A stretch of 64,000 nucleotides of DNA, from assembly GCA_025435555.1 (NCBI GenBank), contig JAIWWG010000116.1, positions 23,277 to 87,276 of the forward strand, written 5' to 3'. Source of the stretch: Chytriomyces cf. hyalinus JEL632 (Eukaryota > Chytridiomycota > Chytridiomycetes > Chytridiales > Chytriomycetaceae). Each line of letters starts with the position of its first letter. The first letter of the stretch is position 1. Under the pieces are notes generated by a model. The model was not told where the DNA came from and did not search any database. It worked only from the letters and a program-made list of their open reading frames with translations. Position numbers and translations under genes: made by a program. Below are positions 22,360-34,381 of this stretch, piece after piece.

Positions 22360-24474
22360 ATGCACAACTTGCCCAACGAAGTCCTGCTGCAAATCTTTCT
22401 TCAGCTGGATCCATTCAAGATCGTCAAGTATCGGCGTGTCTGCCGCTCCTTCAACAACGTATTGACAGCACATCCCTTCTCGAACTTGATTGGCCTGGTC
22501 CAAATTGGCCAAACCTACCAACACATCAAAGTCGTCTGTTTTGTCACGCCTGAATCCTTTGAGAAAGTCTTTTTGACAAGAGCGCAGAAACATGTTCATG
22601 ATTTGTGTGAAGCTGGAGCATTCACTGAGCATCCCGTAAACACTCTGAAGGCACTTCCAATCAATCTCCATTCCGAAATCGACAACGCTTCCCTGTATGA
22701 AAACTTGAAAGGCTACATCTTGTCTGGCCCTCTACCGGGCGCTTTGGGCAACATGACAAACATCACGATTCTGAATTTGATGGGCAGTTGCGTGACTGGC
22801 CCTCTCCCGTCGGAATTGGGCAGCCTCATCAACTTGAAGAGTCTGAATCTAACTCGCACGTATCTTAACGACACGATACCCGACAGTTTTGGGAACCTGA
22901 TCAACCTGGAAGAACTGGACATGTCTGAGGCCAGGCTGATCGGCTCAATTCCTGCAAGTTTTGGGAACTTGGTCAACTTGGTGGAATTGCGACTGCAGAG
23001 AAATGATCTTTCGGGCGAGGTGCCAGATGTATTCGGAAAAATGATCAGGCTGCAGCAGTTGTTTATAGACAACAACCATCTCGAAGGGCTGGTACCGCAA
23101 TCCATCAGTCAATGCATGCAATTGGCGACTCTCAAATGCGAACGGAATAGATTTTCGGGCGCTATCCATGAATCGATTTTCCGACTCCCATTGCTTCAGA
23201 CTTTGTATTTTGGAAGCAACTTGATCATCTCCGAAACTCCACCAACTTGCAACTCGAGTGCCGATTTTGCCGATCTGGAAGACGCGCAGCTGAATTCAAA
23301 TCAACTCGAAATATTGCTGGTTCTGTCATATTTGGATCTTTCTCGAAACCAGCTCTCAGGAAGCGTTCCAACCTACATCACATCGCTTACAAACCTCCAG
23401 CTCCTATACCTGCACGAAAATAACCTTGACGGTCCGTTACCAACTGAAATTGGAAACTTGGCAAAATTGGAGGCTCTGTCACTTGCAAACAACAAATTCT
23501 CTGGAGTGATTCCCGACTCCATGGCCAGCCTCGTGGCATTGACAAAGTTGGACTTAAGCTGTAACTTGTTTGTCGGCAAGTTCCCAGATTCAATTACCAC
23601 ACTTGTAAATCTCACGCATCTGTTGTTGGACAAGAACGAGCTTACTGGTCCGTTGCCCACTGAAATCGGACACCTAACATGTCTCCAGTTTCTAAACCTC
23701 AGTCACAACCGCTTCTATGGTGAAATTCCAGACTCAATACAAAACCTTGGAATCTTGCGAACATTGGATCTTGGTCATAACCAACTCTCTGGCGAAATTC
23801 CACCTGGAATTTACATGCTGTCACATCTCACCGTGCTTCAATTAAACAACAACAACCTTGTGGGAGCGGTGCATCCAGATTTGGGAGTGACGAGGTTGAC
23901 TATGCTAGATCTCAGCTATAATCAGTTGACTGGGCCCGTGCCGGAAAACGTGTTGCCACGGCGTTTAAACACGCTTTAATTGAGTTATAATCAATTTTCG
24001 GGTGCGATTCCGGAAATTGGGGGCATGGGTTGGATTCAAACTTTGCATTTGGATCATAACCAGTTCTCTGGGCCGTTGCCTACGGATTTGTTTAATATGA
24101 TGTGTTTGAAAAGTGTCGATTTAAGTCATAATCGGTTGTTTGGCAATCTTTCTGCGGTCATGGTTTCGAATGTGTGTATTGAAAGCCTGGATCTGAGTGG
24201 TAATTGTTTTAGCGGTGCGATTCCTTGGGCGGTTGGGGATTTGGAACGGATCAAGGCGCTGGATTTGAGTAATAACAGATTATGTGGGTTGATTCCCAAG
24301 AGTCTTGAGAGTTGTGGTATGTTGGAAGTGTTGGATCTGAGCGGAAACCAGTTTGAAGGGGATTTGCCGGAACGTTTTCGCGGCCAATCGGCGGAATTTC
24401 CGTTTCGTTGGGAGAAGGAAATCGAGTCCCGGGTGTCGAACGGTACTGGTAAACATATTGAGACGTGTGAATAA
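22360..24474 (+). CDS. F-box/leucine-rich-repeat protein with an internal TAA
   Basis: Intronless. An N-terminal F-box (MHNLPNEVLLQIFLQLDPF, then RRVCRSFNNVL) is followed by about 20 plant-type LRRs of the pattern LxxLxLSxNxLSGxIPxxIGxLxNL. The protein should be a substrate adaptor of an SCF ubiquitin ligase. In-frame TAA at 23977-23979 (LNTL-stop-LSYNQFSG) falls at a position normally Asp/Asn in the repeat. The same frame then continues with six further intact LRRs to TGA at 24472. So the C-terminal fifth is lost, read through, or the codon is a sequence error. TAA is used as a normal terminator by several neighbours, so code reassignment is unlikely. Confidence 0.8.
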
Positions 24475-24521
24475 AGGAGCATGCTCAAGAAAATCAATCA
24501 TGTGTTATTTATTCATTACAC

Positions 24522-27500
24522 TCAGTAAACTTCCAAAACATATCTCTCTTCCTCTTTCAAAGACTCAAGCTTCTCGTTTGCCTCCTCAGCAGTCATGAAA
24601 CGCGAGAACGCGCCCACAAGCGCTTCCTTCACATCGGGAACTGGCCACGTAGGACCACACAGATAGAACGCACCACCTTGCTTCAAAATCATGTCACCAA
24701 GCATAGCTGCGTCGGCTTGAATCTTGTGCTGAATGTAAACCTTTTCTTTCTGGTCTCGCGAAAAGGCCAGGCGCAAGTGTGTGAGGAGTCCATCAAAGTG
24801 GTATGCTTCAAGCTCTTCTCCGTAAAGGTACTCTTCGGCACGGTGACGAGCTCCAAAGTACAGAACCATGGGTCCAACCTTGTGGCCGAGGGACTTTTGG
24901 TATGCACGTTCTTCCACAAAGGCACGGAATGGCGCCATACCGGTTCCAAGACCCGCCATAATCACTGGTGCCTCGTGGGAAGGAGGAAGTTTCATGACAG
25001 AGGGCTTCACAGACACAGTGACAGACTTTCCTGGGCGGAGACCGACCAAGTAGCGAGTACATTGTCCCATGCGAGATTTGCCAGACTTGGTCTTCCAGTC
25101 CACAACGACAACAAGCAAGTGAACGCTGGTGGGGTGAACGTTCATGGACGAAGAAATGGAGTAATGACGCGGCTTAATGTTTGGAATGTACGACAACAGC
25201 TTCTCAATGCTTGGGTGCGCACTGGGGAACATTTGCAACACGTCCGCATAGTTGACAAGCTCCTCTTCCGCAAGCAGGGCAAGTTCATCCGCTCCTTCAC
25301 CACTTGCAAGGAATCCAAGACGCTCACGTTCAGACATGACCGTAGCGTGTTCGATAAGACTCTGGTAAAACTTTTTGCCTGGTTTTCCGAAAATGTCAAC
25401 AACCTCAGTAAACAGCTGGGCGACAGTCTTGTATTCCGATTCGACGAAACCAGTCTCCTCGTTCAGTCGGTCGTAACGAATGATTTGAGCGCCACTCACG
25501 CCGTACCATTGCAAGAATTCGTCGACGTGGTCTTCGTTGTTCTGGCCATAGACTCCCAAGGCCTCACCAATGTCGTACTTGAGTCCTGAGCTACCAATGT
25601 CAAATTCAATGTGGAACACATTACGCTCGTAAGAGTCTGGTGTGAGCCTTCGGTTTTCAGTCACTTTGACAGTGAACGTCTTTTCATTTGCGTCAGGTCT
25701 CGAAATCGCCTTGACATCGTACGCTTCCTTGAACAGAATGGGCAAGGCGGGCTCATAGGCAGGCACAGCTTTACCAACAACTTCGACTTCCTCCTGTTCC
25801 AGACCAGTCAATTTCTTCAGCGCAACGGTAGGTTCAAAGAACGCGGGCAACTCGCTTCCATGCTCGACAGACCATTCACGGGGAGTATCAATCAAAACAA
25901 CCGACTTCAACGCAGTGCGAAGTGCACCCAACTGAGTTCGGTACACGGTGCTGTCGGTTGCGGAGGAAGTGAGCAACTTTTCCAAGTCACTGGCAGCTTC
26001 AGTAGCATCGACACCCGCCCACAGCTTTGTGAAAGCACCAATCAAGGCCAAGTTGCGGTATTGGGCCTTGTCTCCACGGAACAGAGTGTAGTCAAAGGCA
26101 ATTTTGTCAGCGTCAATGACGGCGATTTGAATGCGGCGTTCAGAGATGGAACGCTTAGTTGCAGCTGGCAAGTCCTTTGCCAAATCTCCTGCGGTTGGCT
26201 TGGCACCCTTGTCTGTTGATCAGCAGAATACCCCCCTCACGGATGGACAAGGCAACATTAAATTTCTCAAGGAGAGACACGTTGTTGACCAGAGCAATGT
26301 GAGCCGTGCTGATCAAGCTAGTGACTGCAGGGACTGTGCTCTTTTTGGAGAAGCGAATGTGAGTGGAGCTGATGGGTTCGACATCCACGTTTGACTGCGC
26401 AGTAAAGATTTGCACACTCTTGGCGCCTTGCGCTTCGAGCAACTGGACGGCGTGTCCACTGATGGTCTCAGTACGGTCAGATTGCACGTCCCAGACAATA
26501 GCTTCGGACACATCTTCGTGCACAACAACTGATGCAGATGCGGCACTTTCAATCGTAAAGTCCATTTTGATGCTAGCAGCAGACAAGTTTTGCAAGAAGG
26601 ATGAAACAGCGGCAGAGTTGAAGTGATGAATTCCCTGAGCGAAATGTCCTTTGAAGATGGCAGGAATTGGAAGGGACCAGACAGAGTCATCTAATGGGCA
26701 ATAAAGGTTAAGAAAATAAAAGATAGAACAAAATGTGAAGACATACAAAAGGCGGCAGTAACGTCCAGGAAAAGTGGGCCATGGGAGCTGGATCCGGCAA
26801 TCTTGGAGTCGTCAATAATGGCGATTCTCTTCACAGTTCTTGGAAGAGCACTCAAAAAGTGGCGTGCAGACCATGGGCGCAGAAGACGAATCTTCAACAG
26901 ACCAACACTTTGACCACTTGCAGCAAGGTTACGAACAGCTTCTTCCACAACGGTAGCACTTGATCCGACCGCCACCACGACAGTTTCAGCAGAGGCGGCA
27001 CCAACATACTCAAAGAGTTTGTAGTGGTGTCCAACGTGTGAGGCCAAGTTGCTCATGACGTTTTCGACAAGGTCTGGCAGGGGAATCGAGGAGATGGCTT
27101 TCGCGTGGGAAACAGCTTGTTCGACAATGGCACCCAAATCGGCAGTTTGAATGACGGGAACAATTGCCTTTTCCGAAGCAACGCGCACACCGTCAAAGAA
27201 GTGAATGAATGGCGTGCTTGCGACTGCCGAAGCCACGTGTGCCACAATGGCCAAGTCATGGGACTCCTTCACAGTGTTGGATCCAAGAGATGCAAAACCA
27301 GTGAAAGAAGTAGCAGCAACATCAGCGACAGAGTTGTACACTCCAAACTCCTTGTTGACTCCCTGTGTAGCGACGTGCATTACGACTGGAAGCTTGGCGG
27401 CAGAAATTTGGAACATGGAGGAAAGCATGTGGTTCAATGCACCCGAGTTGGCAAGGACTGAAACAGCAGAGTTGTCTTTGGCAGCGCCGTGCACAACAGC

Positions 27501-29125
27501 TGCAGCACCAGTGCGTGTGGAGACTTCAAGAACCTTGTGTGACTTTCCGTGAGCGTTCTTGACACCCTTGGCAGACCATTCGGCTGGTGATTTACCCAAC
27601 GAGCTTTCGGTGGCGACGGGGTAAACGAAAGTCATGTCGGTAAGGGCATAAGCAATGTGCGCTGCAGCGTCCTGTCCAGAGATGAGAGTTGGGGTGCCGG
27701 CTGCAGCTGCAACAACTGGAGCGACATCGGCTTTGACCGACACAATTTTCTCAGTGATGGGGAACGTTTGCTCTGCTTCATGGAAAACTTCTTGCTCTTT
27801 GGTTTCGGTAACAGGTTCGGCTGCGCGGGGAATATTGGCCAAAACTGGCGCCTTGTGGTCATCAAGGGGAGAATAACCTTTCTGAGAGAATGCACCAAGT
27901 TCGACAGCCGACAAGGCACTTGTTCCAGCCTTCAGACGAATCACTGTTTGGCCAAGCTCAAGGGCATGGATCGCAGTGAACACCATCGAATCAGACGGCT
28001 TCTCAGCATCTGATGGAACCACCATCAAGTCTCCAGTCACGAGGTCTAAAATCTCTTTCGGGACTGAGGAATCAGCAAGAACAAGTTCTGATTGGGAGAG
28101 GGCGCGGAATGCGCCAACCGTCAAATCATCGATATGCCCAGAACCAGCGTTGATAACGCGGAGTTCTCCCTTCTTCAACTTTGGCAAATCACCAGATCCA
28201 CTCAAGTAAGATTTGACCAGAGTCCCAATGTTGCTTTCAGTTAGGTGGGCCAGGGTGTCGACCGACCAAGTTTCGGACACTCTGTTCACGAAAGCCATTC
28301 GTTTTGGGTTGGAAGCAGCTGATGAGTCGGCGTGTTTCAGTTCGGTACGCAATTTCGACAAGTTTTCGAGAGCAGATCCGGCAGTGGGTGGGATTGCGTT
28401 TACGACATGTTTGCGCAATTTGGAACCAAGACGTGGACCGTTTCCATTTGTGGAGATTGCGACTTGGAGAGACTGTGTGCAAATGTTTGGTAAGCATCCA
28501 ATGCGAGAGTGTCATTTGTAAGGAGTAAGGGAGGATAGATAAGAACAGTAGGTAGATAAGTACCTGGTCCTTGTAGGTGGACATGACAAAAAAGTCCGAT
28601 AGATGCGATGCATTTGCAACATTGACGGGCACTCTTTCCTGCGCACAGACAGAAGCAATGGTGCGTGCAAGCTGCGCATTGTCTCCGATACACACAAACA
28701 CAAGACTGGCTCCGATGATTTGCTTCACGTCAAACTGGGCACTTGGAATCTGGGTCACTTGGGCGCCAGATTCACGCGCAAACTGTGCTCTTGAAGCTGC
28801 GAGAGTGTCCGAACCAACAACGACAATCCTTTGCCTGTTGAAATGAAGACAAGTTTAGATGGAATGACACATAGCGGTAGTTGTGCGAGTGTCCAGCTGT
28901 GATGCTATCGCTTATCTCCCTCCTCACTCCCTCCCTGTCCCTTAACTCTCTCTGCTTCCTCCACTCTCTGCTGCCTCTGAGGATGGATGGGAGTCTCACT
29001 CACCGCTTATGGACCATGATACTATCAGGGATGTGGACATGTTTCAGCGTTTCTTTTTTGGTTGGAAATGCGTCAGAAGCGAAGCCGGATTGTGCCAAGT
29101 GAGCACGCAATCCCAATTGCGCCAT
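24522..29125 (-). CDS. Siroheme-synthase-like/Met10 fusion: NADPH sulfite reductase flavoprotein
   Basis: Exons 29004-29125, 28564-28834, 26747-28472 and 24522-26690 with introns of 169, 91 and 56 nt; about 1,430 residues. The N-terminal 170 residues match the Met8-type precorrin-2 dehydrogenase/ferrochelatase (RIVVVGSDTLAASRA, LVFVCIGDN, VNVANASHLSDFFV, NGNGPRLGSKLRKHV). A segment like an SAM-dependent uroporphyrinogen-III methyltransferase follows (INAGSGHIDDLTVGAFRAL, EILDLV, IRLKAG) with a degenerate glycine motif, so probably inactive. Then comes the Met10 body: the pyruvate-oxidoreductase-like domain, an FAD domain (GLKYDIGEALGVYGQN, RHYSISSS) and an NADPH domain (MAGLGTGMAPFRAFVEERA, YFGARHRAEEYLYG). 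It would feed electrons from NADPH to the siroheme hemoprotein subunit. A +1 shift near 26215 interrupts a conserved region; similarity resumes at once. Confidence 0.85.
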
Positions 29126-30488
29126 TTCGGATTTATTTTAAGTATTTGAAATCATTTAAAATGTACGCGTTTCAGAAATCTGATCTTGACAGCCGGCGTC
29201 AATCCACACGCGTTTCAGAGACAGACAGCGAGCACTGAGAACTGCATCGTGACATCAATACGCTCTCGGCAGAGCTGCTGGCAAAAGAGTCAAGAATCAC
29301 ATCCACTCTTGTGCTGCTTGCATTTCAGGGTCCCTTCCCAAGCATCCCCATTCACACACACACACAATCTTCTATTAAAGCCCTTGAGTTGAATACCACC
29401 TGTAACAAAACAATCTCATCCAACAGTGACATTGTACCAACAAGAATCCTTGCTTGAACCTATGGGGGCGAGTATCAGACTGTATTTTTCCACACTTTCG
29501 ATGAAGTGAGTGTTCCCAAAAATTCTTCCCAAGTTCGTGAATTTGCCGATTATGAACCATGTTCGGATGGAGTGTAAGTATCTTAGCTTTGTTTGCTCTT
29601 TTTGCACTGTGGAATGATACAGGTATTAGTTGGAGACATGGTGAAAGAGTTTGAGTCTGCCCAACATCAACCGTGAAGGAGCAGAAAGTCCTTAAAGAGA
29701 GAATACAACGAATGCGAAACCAATCCCAAAAAAAAAAACGAAGCCCGCAGAAGCTAGTGAATCAGGCATGCCTTCCACCCCTGTCTCCACGCTGGCAAAA
29801 GAACAGGGTGCACAGGTGGGTTATTTGAAGTTTTCTGCGGCGTTTCTCATTTCCACCAATACCGCAGTTTCTTTGAAAAGTCGTACAACAGTCAATCTCC
29901 AGAAAATCGGCAACAATTGGATAGTGTTCAGCCTCATCGGCCACCTATCACCGTTGATAGACGGAAATGGAAGGATGTAGACGAATGCTGCAAGTTTGCG
30001 AGGGCAACCGACAATAGCTGCGCAGCGACCGGGTTCAGCAGCGACGATATCAGTGACGGCGCTAGCGTGCTGTAGATGGACCGCATTTGGAATGACGGGC
30101 AGAAGACGTCGTGCTTCTGTGGCTACTGTTGAACTTTGGCAACTTCAAATTGGCGTTTCTGGTGCAGAAAGCAAGTCTGGGCTTGGATAGCCTGTCCAAT
30201 TGGGAAGCAGCCGCTATCATGGTTTCGGAGCCCTTTGAAAGATTCCTTGACTTTTAAAGAGCAAACCAGTCGCACTCCACACGTCCAACGCCGAAGACCC
30301 AGTTTAGCCTGACTATTGAACCAAGCGAGCTGCTCAGAATAGATTACCGGACTATTGATATGACAAGATGGCCTTGCCGTTACCTTGTCGCTACTTTAAA
30401 TTCCGAACTGGGTGCACGCGTGAAATCTGTCAAACTTTGAAAATAAAATCATCGATATTTATTCACGCCCCGGAGAACAATACGCAGC
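29126..30488. other. Long intergenic region with possible gene relics
   Basis: Upstream of the Met10 fusion and the endopolyphosphatase (divergent). On the plus strand near 29475-29577 one stretch reads like a spliced exon (TVFFHTFDEVSVPKNSSQVR followed by a GTAAGT donor), but its partner exons are not found. Other ORFs to 30.2 kb have no family features. Probably promoter sequence plus a decayed fragment. Confidence 0.35.
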
Positions 30489-32455
30489 ATGTCCCATCCC
30501 AGGACACGCAGCAGCGAGGAATGGAGCCACACATTCAGTGAGAAGATAAGCTGCTCTGATCCAATGTCCTCGACGTTGAACACTTCCTCCAGTCCAGATC
30601 ACAGACATCCATCTGGACCCCTTGTTTCGTTCCGACGCTCCCGTTCAGCGCAAATGTCACTACCACAGCAGTACAAGCGGGACAAACTCATTCTGGAACT
30701 GGCTGGCAGCGTGGATAGATGCGGCGTCTTTGCGAAAACCGAAACCTGTCAGAGTCTATGGCCAAGCCAGGTCAGGATGTGACTCACCGCCGGAGCTTGT
30801 CGATGCCACATTTGAAGCAATGAAGAGAGACTTTTCTCAAGGCGCAATATCGCCCTCTTTGGCTTTTGTTCTTTGGACTGGAGATAACTCGAGGCACGAT
30901 CGAGACGAAGAACTGCGGAAGCAGCGCATTGAGGTTTACGAGTTGAGTACAACCGCTCTATCAATGCTGTTCAACCATCACTGACCCTTGTACCTGCTCG
31001 CAGACACAATGCCGCGGTGGTGACTCGGTTCATCAATACTTTCGATACCGCCAAAATTCCCGTCATTCCCAGTATCGGAAACTGGGATTTATACCCCGTC
31101 AGCTTGCTTGCATGCTCTCCAAACGACACTTCCTTAATATCGCTGTGGTCCATCTGGGAGCCGTTGTTTCCATTAAACGACCCAAACACATCCATCGCAA
31201 AAGAAACGTTTCTCCGTTTCGGATTTTTCGCGCGCAACGTTCTCAGCGATACGACACAAGTTCTCAGTCTAAATACGCTCAGCTTCTTCAACGAAAATTC
31301 GCTTGTTTCGGATTGCAGTCCGTTCAAACTCCGCGCGTTTGCGAAACGTGAGTGGGACTTGGAGCATCCTGGTGATGCGCAGTTGGCATGGATGGAAGAA
31401 CGTTTCTTGGATGCGCGGGAAATGGCGAGAAAGGTGATTCTGCAGGGTCATGTGTCTCCCGTTGGAAACAGCGTCCAATTGTACAAGGATGCATGTTATG
31501 AATGGTTTGTCTACTTTTGCGGCGAATATTCTGATGTCATCATGTAGGTTGACTCTTTCGATGTTGTCTCGGGTTTGCTGACTTATCGTTTTAAAAGTGG
31601 CCAGTACTACGGACACATCAACCGCGATTTGGTGCACATTGTATCCGTGAGTGTGATGAATTTTGTATCAAGCATCAAATGCTGAATGCGACCGCCAAAA
31701 TGCAGACGCGTTATGCAAGAGCAGGCGCAATCAACGATACCACATCAGCAGACACAGCGTCTCCCATCATTGTAAATCCATACCGCCTGACAACAATGGG
31801 CCCAAATACCATCAAATCTTTTGACATTATAAACTGGGCAGTTGTCGGCACAATCCATACCTCCAGCTCCATCGTACCCGCCTTCAACCCCGGCTATCGT
31901 GTTGGGACAATTTCCATCACCCCAATTGACGCAAGCGAACATCAAACCCGAACATCAAACAGCTCTCACCCATTATTCCTCAATGTGGCCATCATGGAAC
32001 ACGAAACACGGTACCTCGATATCGCAGCTGCAAACAAGGAGGCATCCATGGCACAAAGCAAAGGAAAACCAACACCGCCTCTCATATACACATCTTCGTG
32101 CAATTCAAAACGCGACCACGGGTTGCCTAATCTGAGCCCAGAATCCTTTTCGCAGTGGATTGAAAAGATGCAAGACTCGTTCCCAGAGTTGCAACGAAAC
32201 AACGATACGCATGATTTGGGACGCGCAAACGAAGGGGCAAGATTGCTGCGGAGGTATACGCAATGTGTCGAGACGAGCTTGGGTGTATGGGACGCTCGGG
32301 ATCGGGGAGACAACGGATATTCTTGGCCGTCGACGAGTCTGAGCCTCATATTCCTTGCTGCATGCATCGTAATCTTGTATCGCTTCAAATCCAAGCCTGT
32401 CTGGAGCAAAAGGGACATTTCCAGTGAAAACGAAGCCCAGCCACTATTGCAATAA
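30489..32455 (+). CDS. Endopolyphosphatase-like (Ppn1 family) membrane phosphoesterase
   Basis: Exons 30489-30537, 30593-30941, 31004-31543, 31598-31646 and 31706-32455. The calcineurin-like/acid-sphingomyelinase-like metallophosphatase motifs appear in order: QITDIHLDP, WTGDNSRHDRD, IPSIGNWDLYP, QGHVSP and GQYYGHINRD. A C-terminal transmembrane helix (SLSLIFLAACIVILYRF) and basic tail follow. Yeast Ppn1 hydrolyses vacuolar polyphosphate and has an N-terminal anchor; here the N-terminus is only 17 residues before the first motif with no anchor, and the single helix is at the other end. The residue after the metal-ligand Asn in GNWD is Trp, where metallophosphatases usually have His (Asn in some fungal Ppn1), so activity may be altered. 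Confidence 0.8.
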
Positions 32456-32562
32456 ATTATTGAGTCATAGATGCAGGTTGTGTATTTGCCAATAGTTCCA
32501 AAACACACACTGGCCCACCCAAATTGCATCTCTTCTCCGAGCAACCCAATTCTATGCTTTGA

Positions 32563-34229
32563 TCAATATGGCCGATCACGGCGATCGCGCCTGTCATCGC
32601 CATAGTCATCACGGCGACGATCCGAGTATCCACCGCCACCTCTGCTGTCACCGCCGCCACCATTGTAATCTCCTCTACCTCCGTAGTCTCCCCTCCCGCC
32701 TCCTCGTCCGCCGCCGTAATCTCCACCTCTACCTCCGCCTTGTCCTCCATCATAAGATCTGCCGCCACCGCCACCGCCACCGCCACCACCGCCGTCATTT
32801 GGTTTGGGTGCTTGGCACTTATTGCATTCATGGCGTCTTGCGAAATTCTTGTTTCCGCAGCTGCGAGAAAGAGTTAAATAGTTGAATAAAAATGATAACA
32901 ACGCTAAACTCACCCTCCACATTCCCAGTCTCCTTCTCGCGATGGAGGTGCACCACGGCCACCACCACCACCACCACCACCACCACCACCACCGCCACCG
33001 CCTCCACCGAATCCGCCACCGCCTCCTGCTCCACCTGCTCCAGCGGGTCTCGGAGTCTGCATTCCTGATCAGTATCTCCAAACTAAAAAACGATCATTTA
33101 AAAATACTCACCTGGCACCGATTACATTCAAAACGACGCGCAAAATTCTTGTTGCTGCAAGATGGACACTCCCAATCACCTTCTGCTGCCGGTGGACCTC
33201 CTCCACCACCACCACCGCCACCTCCATATCCTCCACGGTCTCCAAAACCTCCGCGACCTCCACCGCGACCACCGCCACGGCCTCCTCCACGACCACCAAA
33301 CCCTCCGCCTCGGCCTCCGCTTTCGGCGAATTTGACTGCTCCGGCTGGCGCATCGGCAAGAGTCACAGTGATGCTTCCCTCACCCCGGAATGGTTTGCCT
33401 GACAAAGAATGGCGCAAACGTCAACTAAAAACTCTAGCATAGACCCCACACAAGTTGGGCTCCGCTTTTGGATAAACGAGATATGGATGGACACACACCA
33501 CTGAAGAAGTTGATTGCAGCCTGTGCAGCAGGTGGATCCTCGTACGTGATCGTCGCATCACCCTTTGGAGCTTGCGTTCCCTTATCTTTATAGATCCAGA
33601 TCTTTGGGCCAGGCGGTCTCAGCTTTTTGTCAGTCTGAGCGAGAGATTGAATTTGAATACAAGCAGTGGAGGAATGGAAACACAGCGCTGCAATACTTTG
33701 ATGATCCCAATGGTTCCGAAATGGTCCACAAGATCTTGCTCCGTCACATCTCTGGGGAGACCCGTGATGTAGATTGTGTCTGGGCTCTTGCCGTCTGGGG
33801 CTGAGGATGACGATGACGGGGCAGCAGAACTCGAAGCACCGCCGCGAGTTCCCAGAGGGACATTGTTTGTACTTGTAGTAGAGGCGGGCCGCGCCGAGGA
33901 GGAGTGATTGTTTGAGGAGTAACTCGAGTATCCGCTTGCTTTTGAAACCACAATGATTGTATTTTAATACCACGCAACACCAACCGGCGCAGACCCTCCT
34001 CTCTTCCTGCACCCTTCTCAATAGTGAGCAGGTTGTGTGGAATGGAGGGTCCGGCTTTTTCATCACACGTAAAAAGAGAAAAGGAACCCGAACCGTTTGA
34101 CCCAACCGCAGGCCCAGTACTCGACGCGGACCCGCTGGCTGCATAGTATTGCTGCCACGCTGCCATGTATGCCTCGTACCCGCCGTACTGTGCGTACGGG
34201 TCTTCACCCGAAGTTCCCTGTTCGGCCAT
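32563..34229 (-). CDS. FUS/TAF15-like RNA-binding protein: RRM, two RanBP2 zinc fingers, RGG tail
   Basis: About six exons. The N-terminus is short and Tyr/Ser/Gln-rich (YAQYGGYEAYMAAWQQYY, then a Ser-rich run). Next comes an RRM (DTIYITGLPRDVTEQDLVDH, PKIWIYKDK, GDATITYEDPPAAQAAINFF), an RGG/poly-Gly region, a RanBP2-type zinc finger (GDWECPSCSNKNFARRFECN RCQ), more poly-Gly, a second zinc finger (GDWECGGCGNKNFARRHECN KCQ) and a C-terminal RGG/YGG tail ending RRDRPY. This is the FET (FUS/EWS/TAF15) order, with two fingers instead of one. A nuclear RNA-binding protein prone to condensate formation is expected. An intron interrupts the second finger. The first donor (34098 or about 34065) is ambiguous. 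Confidence 0.85.
32940..33010 (-). repeat. GGT/GGC trinucleotide run coding poly-glycine
   Basis: About 20 consecutive CAC/CGC-type triplets on the plus strand read as uninterrupted glycines in the minus-strand RNA-binding protein. A second, shorter run is at about 32762-32790. Length variation between alleles is likely. Confidence 0.8.
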
Positions 34230-34381
34230 CTTTTTTTTTGATGATTTCCGTTTTATTTTATTTTCCTCATTTGCAGCTGGCCCTCACTGCTGATGCTTAT
34301 ACACACAACACAAACACACGCACAAGAAGAAGTCGTGGCAGCTATTGTCTTTCATTGGGACAAAGCTGCTGACGACAGTTG

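Noticed and set aside
22360-24474. Reassigned genetic code (TAA as a sense codon)
   Set aside because: TAA is the natural terminator of TAH18, the kinase, the GMC gene, the endopolyphosphatase and the nuclease in this same window.
24678-25589. A 303-codon open frame on the plus strand
   Set aside because: Lies wholly antisense to the well-supported Met10 FAD/NADPH domains and has no family features; an antisense shadow.
32882-33442. His- and Pro-rich plus-strand frame
   Set aside because: It is the complement of the poly-Gly/RGG coding repeats of the FUS-like gene.
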